From IMG/VR virus record IMGVR_UViG_3300025646_000390, positions 1-23,302 of that record: a stretch of DNA of 23,302 nt, one strand, 5' to 3'. The notes beneath the pieces were generated by a model. It was not told the DNA's origin. It did no database searches and saw only the letters and a list, made by a program, of their open reading frames with translations. Below, piece by piece: positions 14,506 to 19,720 of this stretch. Positions within the stretch are counted from its first letter, which is position 1; every line of letters starts with the position of its first letter. The DNA comes from a virus. A program made the position numbers and the translations under genes.

Positions 14506-14690
14506 AATCTTTAATTCTTATTGCTTGCTTTTTACCACTTGTTTTGATATGGTTGATTATGAAATTGTCAATATGGATTGCTGCTATTACTGAAGAGCAA
14601 AAATATGTCAGAGAAGAATCCAAACGACCACATGGACCATACTTGGAAAATGTATATGCTGACCTTGATGAAGAGGAAGAAAATGATTGA
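14502..14690 (+). CDS. Small membrane protein
   Basis: The 62-residue protein has a hydrophobic N-terminal helix (residues about 3-29, SLILIACFLPLVLIWLIMKL then SIWIAAI) and an acidic soluble tail ending DEEEEND. It could be a single-pass membrane protein or carry an uncleaved signal anchor. It has the same general layout as the membrane protein at 12307. The start overlaps the upstream stop as ATGA. Its tail codons hold the ribosome binding site of the next gene. Confidence 0.75.
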   Translation: MKSLILIACFLPLVLIWLIMKLSIWIAAITEEQKYVREESKRPHGPYLENVYADLDEEEEND

Positions 14691-14823
14691 AGTATCAGAA
14701 ACCATTGACAAAGCAATCTGGGAATGGTATTCTGAGCGTGGTTTAGATGTTCCTGATTGGAAATATGAAAAAGATCCTCAATGGTGGATAGATTACCTTG
14801 CAGAACTTGACAAAGAAGAATAG
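14683..14823 (+). CDS. Small Trp-rich acidic hypothetical protein
   Basis: The 46-residue protein (starting MIEVSETIDKAIWEWYSERG) is acidic with five Trp. It overlaps the previous gene by 8 bases, and GAGG (14673-14676) sits 6 bases before the ATG. Its last codons encode Leu-Asp-Lys and contain the TTGACA -35 box of the next promoter. Function unknown. Confidence 0.7.
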   Translation: MIEVSETIDKAIWEWYSERGLDVPDWKYEKDPQWWIDYLAELDKEE

Positions 14824-14835
14824 ATAGTTTATAAT
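14807..14835 (+). promoter_or_regulatory. Consensus sigma70 promoter (TTGACA-17-TATAAT)
   Basis: Both hexamers match consensus exactly: TTGACA at 14807-14812, TATAAT at 14830-14835, spacer 17 bases. The predicted start is near 14842, giving a leader of about 16 bases before the ATG at 14858. The -35 box is inside the preceding coding sequence. Confidence 0.88.
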
Positions 14836-14857
14836 TTCTGGATATATCTTCCTTATC

Positions 14858-15049
14858 ATGGACTATAAACCCTACACTGTAGAATGGAGTAGAAAGAGGT
14901 ATCTTTCCGAAGCAATCCAAAAATACTTTGAAGATAATGTATCGGCAGATGTTATTGTTGGTGATATTCTTGATACATTAGAAAATTGGGCTTTATTGCA
15001 TAAAAATAAAACAAATAAACTTGAAGAAGTAATAAGTAAATTAAAGTAA
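14858..15049 (+). CDS. Small hypothetical protein, probably early-expressed
   Basis: The 63-residue product begins MDYKPYTVEWSRKRYLSEAI, then contains an acidic helical region (VIVGDILDTLENWALLHK). It has no recognisable catalytic motif and could be a small regulatory or host-takeover protein. It has its own full-consensus promoter immediately upstream and is followed by the nitrogen-control region, so it is probably transcribed early by host RNA polymerase. Confidence 0.75.
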   Translation: MDYKPYTVEWSRKRYLSEAIQKYFEDNVSADVIVGDILDTLENWALLHKNKTNKLEEVISKLK

Positions 15050-15057
15050 TATAAACC

Positions 15058-15071
15058 GTAACAAAAGTTAC
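15058..15071 (+). promoter_or_regulatory. NtcA-type binding site (GTA-N8-TAC)
   Basis: GTAACAAAAGTTAC is a perfect palindrome matching the cyanobacterial NtcA consensus GTAN8TAC; the wider TGTAN8TACA form is met at 7 of 8 positions. Its centre lies about 50 bp upstream of the predicted transcription start, one helical turn further than the classic -41.5 activator position. NtcA senses 2-oxoglutarate and activates nitrogen-stress genes, and NtcA sites are known in cyanophage promoters. Binding here is an inference. Confidence 0.6.
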
Positions 15072-15079
15072 AAAATTAC

Positions 15080-15108
15080 TTGACTACATAATTTATTAAG
15101 TCTAAAAT
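15080..15108 (+). promoter_or_regulatory. Sigma70-type promoter (TTGACT-17-TAAAAT) of the micropeptide operon
   Basis: TTGACT (15080-15085) and TAAAAT (15103-15108) each match consensus at 5 of 6 positions with a 17-base spacer. Transcription would start near 15115, exactly at the first helix of the riboswitch, which supports the assignment. Confidence 0.8.
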
Positions 15109-15115
15109 GACTTTA

Positions 15116-15208
15116 CGTTCAACCAGGTAACTGGTCGCAAGTAGGACGGCGGAACGGATCGTTCATTCGCTATTCGCAAATAGCGAACGCAAACCGCCCG
15201 AAGGAACG
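15116..15208 (+). ncRNA. Glutamine riboswitch (glnA / Downstream-peptide class)
   Basis: The outer helix P1 is CGTTC (15116-15120) with GAACG (15204-15208). A hairpin ACCAG-GTAA-CTGGT (15122-15135) is followed by the conserved CGCAAGTAGG internal-loop strand (15136-15145), then helix GGCGG (15148-15152) with CCGCC (15194-15198), and the 3' conserved CGAAGGAACG (15199-15208). These are hallmarks of the glutamine-binding RNAs of cyanobacteria and their phages. Inside the third helix are two extra hairpins: GAACG/CGTTC at 15152-15164, and a 9-bp stem at 15166-15187. A ribosome binding site GGAGG (15232-15236) lies downstream, in the loop of a possible ATTTC/GAAAT hairpin, suggesting translational control of the ORF at 15245. 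Confidence 0.88.
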
Positions 15209-15244
15209 GGGCCTAAAAATCTCATTTCTTTGGAGGAAATCCCA

Positions 15245-15382
15245 ATGTCTAAAGTAGTCTATCGCGGCGTAGAATATGATACCCAGAAGCGTCTGGAGTA
15301 TCAACAACAGATGGCACAGCAACCTCAACAGTACAACGAAACATATCGTGGTGTTAAGTTCGTAAAGGAGGGTCACAAGTGA
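15245..15382 (+). CDS. Riboswitch-controlled micropeptide with two YRG motifs (DUF4278-like)
   Basis: The 45-residue peptide begins MSKVVYRGVEYD and ends ETYRGVKFVKEGHK. Two copies of Y-R-G-V-x-(Y/F) flank a Gln-rich middle; 8 of 45 residues are Gln. The YRG motif is the mark of DUF4278, a family of tiny cyanobacterial proteins, and this is the type of short ORF that follows Downstream-peptide riboswitches. GGAGG lies 8 bases before the ATG. It is net basic and probably soluble. By analogy with cyanobacterial small proteins under NtcA or glutamine control, it may bind and adjust a nitrogen-metabolism protein; this is inference. Its stop overlaps the next start. Confidence 0.82.
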   Translation: MSKVVYRGVEYDTQKRLEYQQQMAQQPQQYNETYRGVKFVKEGHK

Positions 15383-15480
15383 TGAAAAAACTCAATGTAC
15401 TTCAACTCATCAAAGAGCAGAAGCAAAAAGAGCAACGTCGTCATGAAGCACTTCTTGCAAATGCTGGAGCAGGAAAATGA
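15382..15480 (+). CDS. Basic 32-residue micropeptide
   Basis: The sequence begins MKKLNVLQLIKEQKQKEQRR and ends LLANAGAGK. It is a highly basic, probably helical peptide. The TGATG stop/start overlap with the YRG peptide and GGAGG 11 bases upstream support translation. Part of the same riboswitch-led operon; function unknown. Confidence 0.6.
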   Translation: MKKLNVLQLIKEQKQKEQRRHEALLANAGAGK

Positions 15481-15563
15481 TTCCTATGATTGCAGCTATT
15501 GCAGGCGCATCAACAGCATTCATTTATCTGATATATATTGAAGTTCTATTACTAAATAGGTAG
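15477..15563 (+). CDS. 28-residue single-helix membrane micropeptide
   Basis: The ATG overlaps the preceding stop (ATGA). The peptide is almost wholly hydrophobic (MIPMIAAIAGASTAFIYLIY, then IEVLLLNR) and would form one membrane helix. Support comes from its coupled position and its composition. Function unknown. Confidence 0.5.
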   Translation: MIPMIAAIAGASTAFIYLIYIEVLLLNR

Positions 15564-15718
15564 TGGAAAATTACCGTTATCACTATGATGATATGGACAA
15601 GGACAATAGAGGTCCTGCTTGTTATCTTTTAACATATCGTGGATGTAAATATTGGTCTTGCTATCGTATTCATCTAGTGGAATGGTTTGAAAAAATGTTT
15701 AAATCTGAGGGGTCTTGA
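15563..15718 (+). CDS. Micropeptide with YRG motif (DUF4278-like), GTG start
   Basis: The 51-residue reading begins at GTG 15563, whose G is shared with the preceding TAG; an internal ATG at 15593 is an alternative. The middle reads ACYLLTYRGCKYWSCYRIHL, with the Y-R-G-x-x-Y motif of DUF4278 and three Cys, then a hydrophobic/charged helix (VEWFEKMF). It is the last gene of the riboswitch operon, and its 3' end forms the terminator stem. The TGA stop lies inside the TTGACA box of the next promoter. Confidence 0.65.
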   Translation: MENYRYHYDDMDKDNRGPACYLLTYRGCKYWSCYRIHLVEWFEKMFKSEGS

Positions 15719-15734
15719 CACTCCTCTTTTTTTT
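15707..15734 (+). terminator. Rho-independent terminator of the micropeptide operon
   Basis: A 7-bp stem GAGGGGT/ACTCCTC (one G-U pair) with a 6-base loop is followed by eight T. The 5' arm lies in the last codons of the 51-residue peptide gene. Confidence 0.88.
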
Positions 15735-15743
15735 AACTATAAT
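15715..15743 (+). promoter_or_regulatory. Consensus sigma70 promoter overlapping a terminator (TTGACA-17-TATAAT)
   Basis: TTGACA (15715-15720) lies in the terminator loop and stem, and the T-tract forms part of the 17-base spacer before TATAAT (15738-15743). Both boxes match consensus fully. Transcription would start near 15750, before the ATG at 15766. Confidence 0.88.
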
Positions 15744-15765
15744 TCACCCTATATGAGTTTATAAA

Positions 15766-15945
15766 ATGGATAAAGAAAAACTCAAGTTAATTATTAAAAA
15801 TCTTGAATCTTTAGTGGAGTGTTTAAAGTCGGAAGTTTATTCGGATGTAGATTCATACAAAATAAATTCCGAAAACATTTCACAATACATCACGGATTAT
15901 GACGAAGTATTTTATGACGGAGATGATGATGGATATCCCGATTGA
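15766..15945 (+). CDS. Small acidic hypothetical protein
   Basis: The 59-residue protein begins MDKEKLKLIIKNLESLVECL, a likely coiled-coil helix, and ends in a very acidic tail (DYDEVFYDGDDDGYPD). From memory, similar short proteins precede thyX in other cyanophages. It has its own consensus promoter. Its last bases overlap possible upstream starts of thyX in another frame. Confidence 0.75.
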   Translation: MDKEKLKLIIKNLESLVECLKSEVYSDVDSYKINSENISQYITDYDEVFYDGDDDGYPD

Positions 15946-15958
15946 TGAATTTGAGTAT

Positions 15959-16648
15959 ATGAAACCTGAAGTAAAACTTATTAGTGTTACCCCCGAAGCA
16001 GAAAAGCACATGGCATATTGTGCTAGGGTAAGTAATCCTTCCAATCAAGAAAACGAAAAATTTTCGGGACTTCTTAAGTATTGTATTCAACATCAGCACT
16101 GGAGTATTTTTGAACAGGCAAGTATGACGGTAGAAATCAATACCACTCGTGGTATTGCAGCCCAAATACTTCGACATAGATCTTTTACATATCAAGAATT
16201 TTCGCAAAGATATGCTGATAGCACTCTTCTAGGAAAAACTATTCCTCTTCCAGAACTTCGTCGTCAGGATAGTAAGAATCGTCAGAATTCAATTGATGAT
16301 ATTCCTGACTATTTGAGACTGACTCTAACAGAAGATATCCGTGTTCATTTTGAGCACTCCCTGCGCCTCTACAACCGCCTTCTAGAGAAAGGAGTAGCAA
16401 AGGAGTGTGCAAGGTTCGTATTGCCTCTAGCAACGCCTACACGCCTCTATATGACCGGTTCTGTGCGGTCATGGATCCACTACATTGATTTACGCTCTGC
16501 ACATGGTACACAGAAAGAGCATATGGAAATTGCAGAACTAGTACGTTGTATTTTTACTTGCCAGTTTCCTGCAGTATCTGAAGCACTTGGTTGGACTCGT
16601 GAAGGGTGTTCTGAGTGCATCGATGCTCCTTCTATTACCATTGAATAA
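15959..16648 (+). CDS. thyX: Flavin-dependent thymidylate synthase
   Basis: The 229-residue product has the ThyX signature RHRx7S: RHRSFTYQEFS at residues 72-82. Other ThyX features are AYCARVSNPSN near the N-terminus, HWSIFEQA, and LYMTGSVRSWIHYIDLRSA toward the C-terminus. The enzyme makes dTMP from dUMP with methylene-tetrahydrofolate, FAD and NADPH, as a homotetramer, supplying T for the AT-rich phage genome. ATG 15959 gives the usual start (MKPEVKLISVTPEAEKHM). Upstream in-frame ATGs at 15899-15929 would overlap the preceding gene; 15929, with GGAG at 15918-15921, is a real alternative. The 3' half (about 16340-16480) looks more GC-rich than its neighbours. Confidence 0.95.
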   Translation: MKPEVKLISVTPEAEKHMAYCARVSNPSNQENEKFSGLLKYCIQHQHWSIFEQASMTVEINTTRGIAAQILRHRSFTYQEFSQRYADSTLLGKTIPLPELRRQDSKNRQNSIDDIPDYLRLTLTEDIRVHFEHSLRLYNRLLEKGVAKECARFVLPLATPTRLYMTGSVRSWIHYIDLRSAHGTQKEHMEIAELVRCIFTCQFPAVSEALGWTREGCSECIDAPSITIE

Positions 16649-16676
16649 ATATCTGCATATAGAATGGAGGTTAAAA

Positions 16677-16925
16677 TTGCCCACATATCCCGTAGTTAAT
16701 AAGGAAACTGGTGAACAAAAAGAAGTGACAATGAGTATTTTTGATTGGGACCAGTGGAAAATAGATAATCCTCAATGGGAAAGAGATTGGTCCGATCCAA
16801 GTACTTGTCCTGCTTCTGCAGAAATCGGTGAAGTTTATGATAAACTTCGTAAATCGCATCCAGGATGGAATGATGTACTCCATAAAGCATCGAAAGTTCC
16901 TGGATCAAAAGTAAAACCAGTTTGA
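16677..16925 (+). CDS. Small hypothetical protein, TTG start
   Basis: The 82-residue protein reads from TTG 16677 as M-PTYPVVNKETGEQKEV, followed by MSIFDWDQWKIDNPQWERDW and a C-terminal HPGWNDVLHKASKVPGSKVK. I recall a cyanophage-wide small protein with the same MPTYPV opening and GWNDVL..PGSKVK ending; no function is known. TTG is preferred because GGAGG (16666-16670) lies 6 bases upstream and homologues, as remembered, begin at this point. ATG 16731 is the fallback start. Confidence 0.75.
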   Translation: MPTYPVVNKETGEQKEVTMSIFDWDQWKIDNPQWERDWSDPSTCPASAEIGEVYDKLRKSHPGWNDVLHKASKVPGSKVKPV

Positions 16926-16930
16926 TAAAT

Positions 16931-17689
16931 ATGCCATCTAAGAAAAGAAACACTCCACAAAATCCAGTACCATTTGGAATGAGCAACAGACAAATGAAAC
17001 GCAAAAAACCAATAAATCTCGATTTGATGAAGGTAATTGAACCTTTAACTGACAATCAAGAAAGTCTTTTTAAGCAATATAAACTTCAACAAAATATTGT
17101 TGCGTATGGTGCAGCTGGCACTGGCAAAACTTTTATTACTCTTTATAATGCACTTCGTGATGTTCTCGATGAAAAAACACCATACGAAAAAATTTATCTG
17201 GTAAGATCTCTTGTTGCAACAAGAGAAATTGGATTCCTTCCCGGAGATCATGAGGACAAGTCCTCTCTTTATCAGATTCCTTACAAGAATATGGTAAAAT
17301 ATATGTTCCAAATGCCTGACGATCCTGCATTTGAGATGCTTTACGGAAATCTTAAAACTCAAGGTACAATTAGTTTTTGGAGTACTTCTTTTATTCGTGG
17401 AACTACTTTGGATGATGCAATCATTATCGTTGATGAATTTCAAAACTTGAACTTTCACGAACTTGATAGTATCATTACTCGTGTTGGTGAAAATTCTAAA
17501 ATCATGTTCTGTGGTGATGCGACCCAATCAGATCTTGTAAAAACTAATGAGCGTAATGGTATTGTTGATTTTATGAGAATTTTGAGAGCAATGCCTTCAA
17601 TGTCCATGATTGAATTTGGTATTGAAGATATTGTTCGTTCTGGTCTCTGCAAAGAGTATCTTGTTGCTAAAATGGAATTGAATTTATAA
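16931..17689 (+). CDS. phoH: PhoH-like ATPase
   Basis: The 252-residue product has the PhoH P-loop domain. Walker A is GAAGTGKT (60-67) and Walker B is IIIVDEFQN (165-173). The sensor-like region is GDATQSDL (195-202). PhoH proteins are ATPases of uncertain role, once linked to phosphate stress and related to the helicase superfamily 1 core; phoH is nearly universal in marine T4-like phages. The N-terminal 35 residues are basic. ATG 16931 was preferred over an in-frame TTG at 16922. GATAAATA overlaps the start. The stop shares a base with the next start. Confidence 0.95.
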   Translation: MPSKKRNTPQNPVPFGMSNRQMKRKKPINLDLMKVIEPLTDNQESLFKQYKLQQNIVAYGAAGTGKTFITLYNALRDVLDEKTPYEKIYLVRSLVATREIGFLPGDHEDKSSLYQIPYKNMVKYMFQMPDDPAFEMLYGNLKTQGTISFWSTSFIRGTTLDDAIIIVDEFQNLNFHELDSIITRVGENSKIMFCGDATQSDLVKTNERNGIVDFMRILRAMPSMSMIEFGIEDIVRSGLCKEYLVAKMELNL

Positions 17690-18357
17690 TGTTTAATCAT
17701 ATTGAGTTGAATCTTCCCTCTCTCGATAGGGAAATGATTGATGGAGTTCGTTATTACAAAGTTCCTGGAAAAGAAGGACTTCAAAAGTTTGTATCAATTA
17801 CATCGGTAATCAGTCATTTTAGCAGAGAAAAATTTGCCGCATGGAGAAAAAGAATCGGTGATGAAGAAGCAGATCGTATAACTCGTAGAGCAACAAACAG
17901 AGGAACAGATGCACATACACTCATTGAGCAACACTTAAAAAATCTTGATCTTAGCTCTGATGTTCTTCCTATTTCAAAACATCTTTTTCAAGTTGCAATT
18001 CCTGCCCTTAAGCGTATAAATAATATTCACGCACTTGAGGGTTCTCTTTATAGTCAATACTTAGGTATTGCAGGGACAGTTGACTGCATTGCAGAATTTG
18101 ATGGAGAACTTGCGATAATTGATTTTAAGACATCTAAACAACCTAAACCAAGAGATTGGATTGATGGATATTTCGTTCAGTGTTGTGCTTATGCATGTAT
18201 GCTGCATGAACTTACTGGGTTATCTGTAAAAAAGTTTGTGATTATTATGACTTGTGAAAATGGAGAAGTAGAAGTATACGAAGAATATAATAAAACAAAG
18301 TACATTAGATTACTCATTCAATATATTAAAAAATTTGTAAACGATAAAACAACTTGA
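17689..18357 (+). CDS. PD-(D/E)XK (RecB/Cas4-like) exonuclease
   Basis: The 222-residue protein has the core of RecB-family nucleases. His76 lies in GTDAHTLIEQHL. Glu117 is followed by GIAGTVDCIAEFDGELAIIDF with Asp132, then Asp145-x-Lys147 (DFKTSK), and Gln164 with Tyr168 in the motif after the core (VQCCAYACMLHEL). These would bind metal and cut DNA ends. Such nucleases next to phoH are standard in T4-like cyanophages and are thought to serve host DNA breakdown or recombination. It overlaps phoH by one base, and its TGA stop is inside the -35 box of the gp33 promoter. Confidence 0.85.
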   Translation: MFNHIELNLPSLDREMIDGVRYYKVPGKEGLQKFVSITSVISHFSREKFAAWRKRIGDEEADRITRRATNRGTDAHTLIEQHLKNLDLSSDVLPISKHLFQVAIPALKRINNIHALEGSLYSQYLGIAGTVDCIAEFDGELAIIDFKTSKQPKPRDWIDGYFVQCCAYACMLHELTGLSVKKFVIIMTCENGEVEVYEEYNKTKYIRLLIQYIKKFVNDKTT

Positions 18358-18382
18358 CTTTACTTTAATTTTAGTTTAAACT
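18354..18382 (+). promoter_or_regulatory. Sigma70-type promoter (TTGACT-17-TAAACT) of the gp33-gp59-gp32 cassette
   Basis: TTGACT (18354-18359, 5 of 6) and TAAACT (18377-18382, 4 of 6) are separated by 17 bases. The start would be near 18389, just before the ribosome binding site GAGG (18394-18397). The exonuclease stop TGA lies within the -35 box. It is the weakest of the six promoters here. Confidence 0.6.
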
Positions 18383-18404
18383 GAACAAAAGTTGAGGAAA
18401 TAGA

Positions 18405-18686
18405 TTGCACATCACTGTATTGGGTCAAATGGAGAACGAATTAGAAAAAGCACTAGAGAATAAGTTTTTTTGTCCTTCTCGGTTTGCGCAAGAGATTGAA
18501 AACCTTGTTCAATATAATCAGGACATGAGTTATATTGATGCTATAATTCACTTTTGTGAAAAGAATAGTATTGATGTTGAGTCCGTTCCAAAACTTATTT
18601 CTAAACCATTAAAGGAAAAAATAAAATACGAGGCTATGGAATTAAACTTTTTGAAAAAAACTTCTCGTGCCAGATTAGTTTTTTAA
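18405..18686 (+). CDS. 33: Late transcription coactivator gp33
   Basis: The 93-residue product (85 if started at ATG 18429) matches the cyanophage gp33 pattern: CPSRFAQEIENLV, MSYIDAIIHFCEKNSIDVES and VPKLISKPLKEKIKYEAMEL, ending NFLKKTSRARLVF. In T4, gp33 binds the RNA polymerase beta flap and, by a C-terminal hydrophobic motif, the sliding clamp gp45, linking late transcription to replication. The terminal RLVF could be that clamp motif. TTG 18405 is chosen because GAGG lies 7 bases upstream; the ATG has only a weak site. The order gp33-gp59-gp32 is as in T4. Confidence 0.85.
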   Translation: MHITVLGQMENELEKALENKFFCPSRFAQEIENLVQYNQDMSYIDAIIHFCEKNSIDVESVPKLISKPLKEKIKYEAMELNFLKKTSRARLVF

Positions 18687-18742
18687 ATCCATTTTTGGGG
18701 CAAAAATTTTCCCGGAAAAAATCCATATATTACTTTTTTTGA
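18687..18742 (+). other. gp33-gp59 intergenic spacer with imperfect inverted repeat
   Basis: TTTTTGGGG and CCCGGAAAAA form an imperfect stem around an AT-rich centre, flanked by direct copies of AAATCCAT, before a run of six T. It could attenuate transcription or affect gp59 translation. No clean terminator or promoter is seen. Confidence 0.35.
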
Positions 18743-19333
18743 ATGGCTCCTTTTGATACTTATAAAACATATCTTGCCCTGAAGAATCATTTTACGAAAG
18801 ATACTTATGATTATCACAAGTATCAAGGTAAGAGTCGTGCATCTCTTCAGTCATTTTATAAAAGGCGTGATAGATTTTGGTTTGAAAAATTATCGAGACA
18901 AAAAGAAGATAAAGAAGTTGTTAATTTTTTTGTAGCAAATTTTGTTTCTTGTACTGATCCACAGACAGTGTGGATTGGAGAAATGATTAAAGATGGTGAG
19001 TCCAAGTATACATCTTGGCAAAAAAGGGTACAATCTCTATCTTATTTGTTTAAAGAAGAGTCGCAACAGTTATTTGAAAATAAATTTAATGAAATATTTG
19101 ACTGTTCTAAGGGACATCCATTACTTTTAAAAAATTTCTTAGTTGGTAATATTAGCATAGAAACTATGGTAATATATGATAAGATTTTTTTATTTAGAAA
19201 GAACTTTGATAAAAAACTAAAAGATCCTGTATGGGAAACTGTAAGTTTAAAGATAAAAAAATATTCTCCCTTCCTACATATAGATGTATTCCATTACAAA
19301 AAAATACTTAAACAGATCGTAGGAGGAACATGA
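18743..19333 (+). CDS. 59: Loader of DNA helicase gp59
   Basis: The 196-residue, Lys- and Phe-rich helical protein has the length and start typical of T4-like gp59 (T4 is 217). The opening is FDTYKTYLALKNHFTKDTYD, then YKRRDRFWFEKLSR and VVNFFVANFVSC. In T4, gp59 binds forked DNA and gp32 and loads the gp41 hexameric helicase. Its place between gp33 and gp32 is the main support. No ribosome binding site is strong here. The stop overlaps the next start as ATGA. Confidence 0.85.
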   Translation: MAPFDTYKTYLALKNHFTKDTYDYHKYQGKSRASLQSFYKRRDRFWFEKLSRQKEDKEVVNFFVANFVSCTDPQTVWIGEMIKDGESKYTSWQKRVQSLSYLFKEESQQLFENKFNEIFDCSKGHPLLLKNFLVGNISIETMVIYDKIFLFRKNFDKKLKDPVWETVSLKIKKYSPFLHIDVFHYKKILKQIVGGT

Positions 19334-19674
19334 GTTTTTTTGATTCCGAACTTGTCCGTGCAGAGATGAGTGAAATTTCAACATTACAAGAAGACATTTA
19401 TAAAAATGTCTTCGAGTTTCCTAATATGAGTAAAGAGCAAAAATTATTTCACGTTTCTCTTTTAGAAAAACTTTTGAACAAGCAACAAGTCCTTTATACT
19501 CGATTAAAACTTTCTGATGATCCTGAAGCAATTCAGATGAAAGAAAGGATTAAAGATTCTGCCCAGATGATGGGTCTTCCTGCTAACGTGGATATGAATG
19601 TCATATTCAATAACATGACACAATTGCTTGAAACAATGAAAGAACGTATTGACAAAACAAGTTCTGATCTGTAA
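19330..19674 (+). CDS. DUF1825-like protein, cyanobacterium-related
   Basis: The 114-residue protein starts MSFFDSELVRAEMSEISTLQ and ends MTQLLETMKERIDKTSSDL. The start, helical middle (LLEKLLNKQQVLYTRLKLSD) and 'FNNM..LLETMKERI' end resemble the cyanobacterial DUF1825 family, which begins with a similar FFDSE motif. It is probably all-helical. It is the one gene in this T4-type cassette with no clear T4 counterpart (T4 has gp32 directly after gp59). AGGAGG just before the ATG implies strong translation. Function unknown; a host-derived regulatory or polymerase/replisome-associated role is only a guess. Its stop TAA is the first half of the gp32 promoter -10 box. Confidence 0.7.
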   Translation: MSFFDSELVRAEMSEISTLQEDIYKNVFEFPNMSKEQKLFHVSLLEKLLNKQQVLYTRLKLSDDPEAIQMKERIKDSAQMMGLPANVDMNVIFNNMTQLLETMKERIDKTSSDL

Positions 19675-19677
19675 AAT
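19649..19677 (+). promoter_or_regulatory. Sigma70-type promoter (TTGACA-17-TAAAAT) of gp32
   Basis: TTGACA (19649-19654) is full consensus, and TAAAAT (19672-19677) matches 5 of 6 after a 17-base spacer. The -10 box begins with the upstream gene's stop codon. The start would be near 19684, leaving a leader of about 37 bases before gp32. Confidence 0.8.
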
Positions 19678-19720
19678 AAAGGAGTACACAAAGGCCAAAT
19701 CCTATTAATACGAGGTACAA

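Noticed and set aside
14456-14920. 154-codon open frame on the minus strand
   Set aside because: It runs antisense across three well-supported small genes and a consensus promoter; the translation looks random.
15115-15210. Cloverleaf-like folded RNA that might be a tRNA
   Set aside because: There is no acceptor/anticodon arrangement and no CCA end. The conserved strands and helices fit a glutamine riboswitch instead.
17045-17527. 160-codon open frame on the minus strand opposite phoH
   Set aside because: It is antisense to a certain gene, with Ser/Cys/Ile-rich shadow-like translation and no ribosome binding site or known motif.
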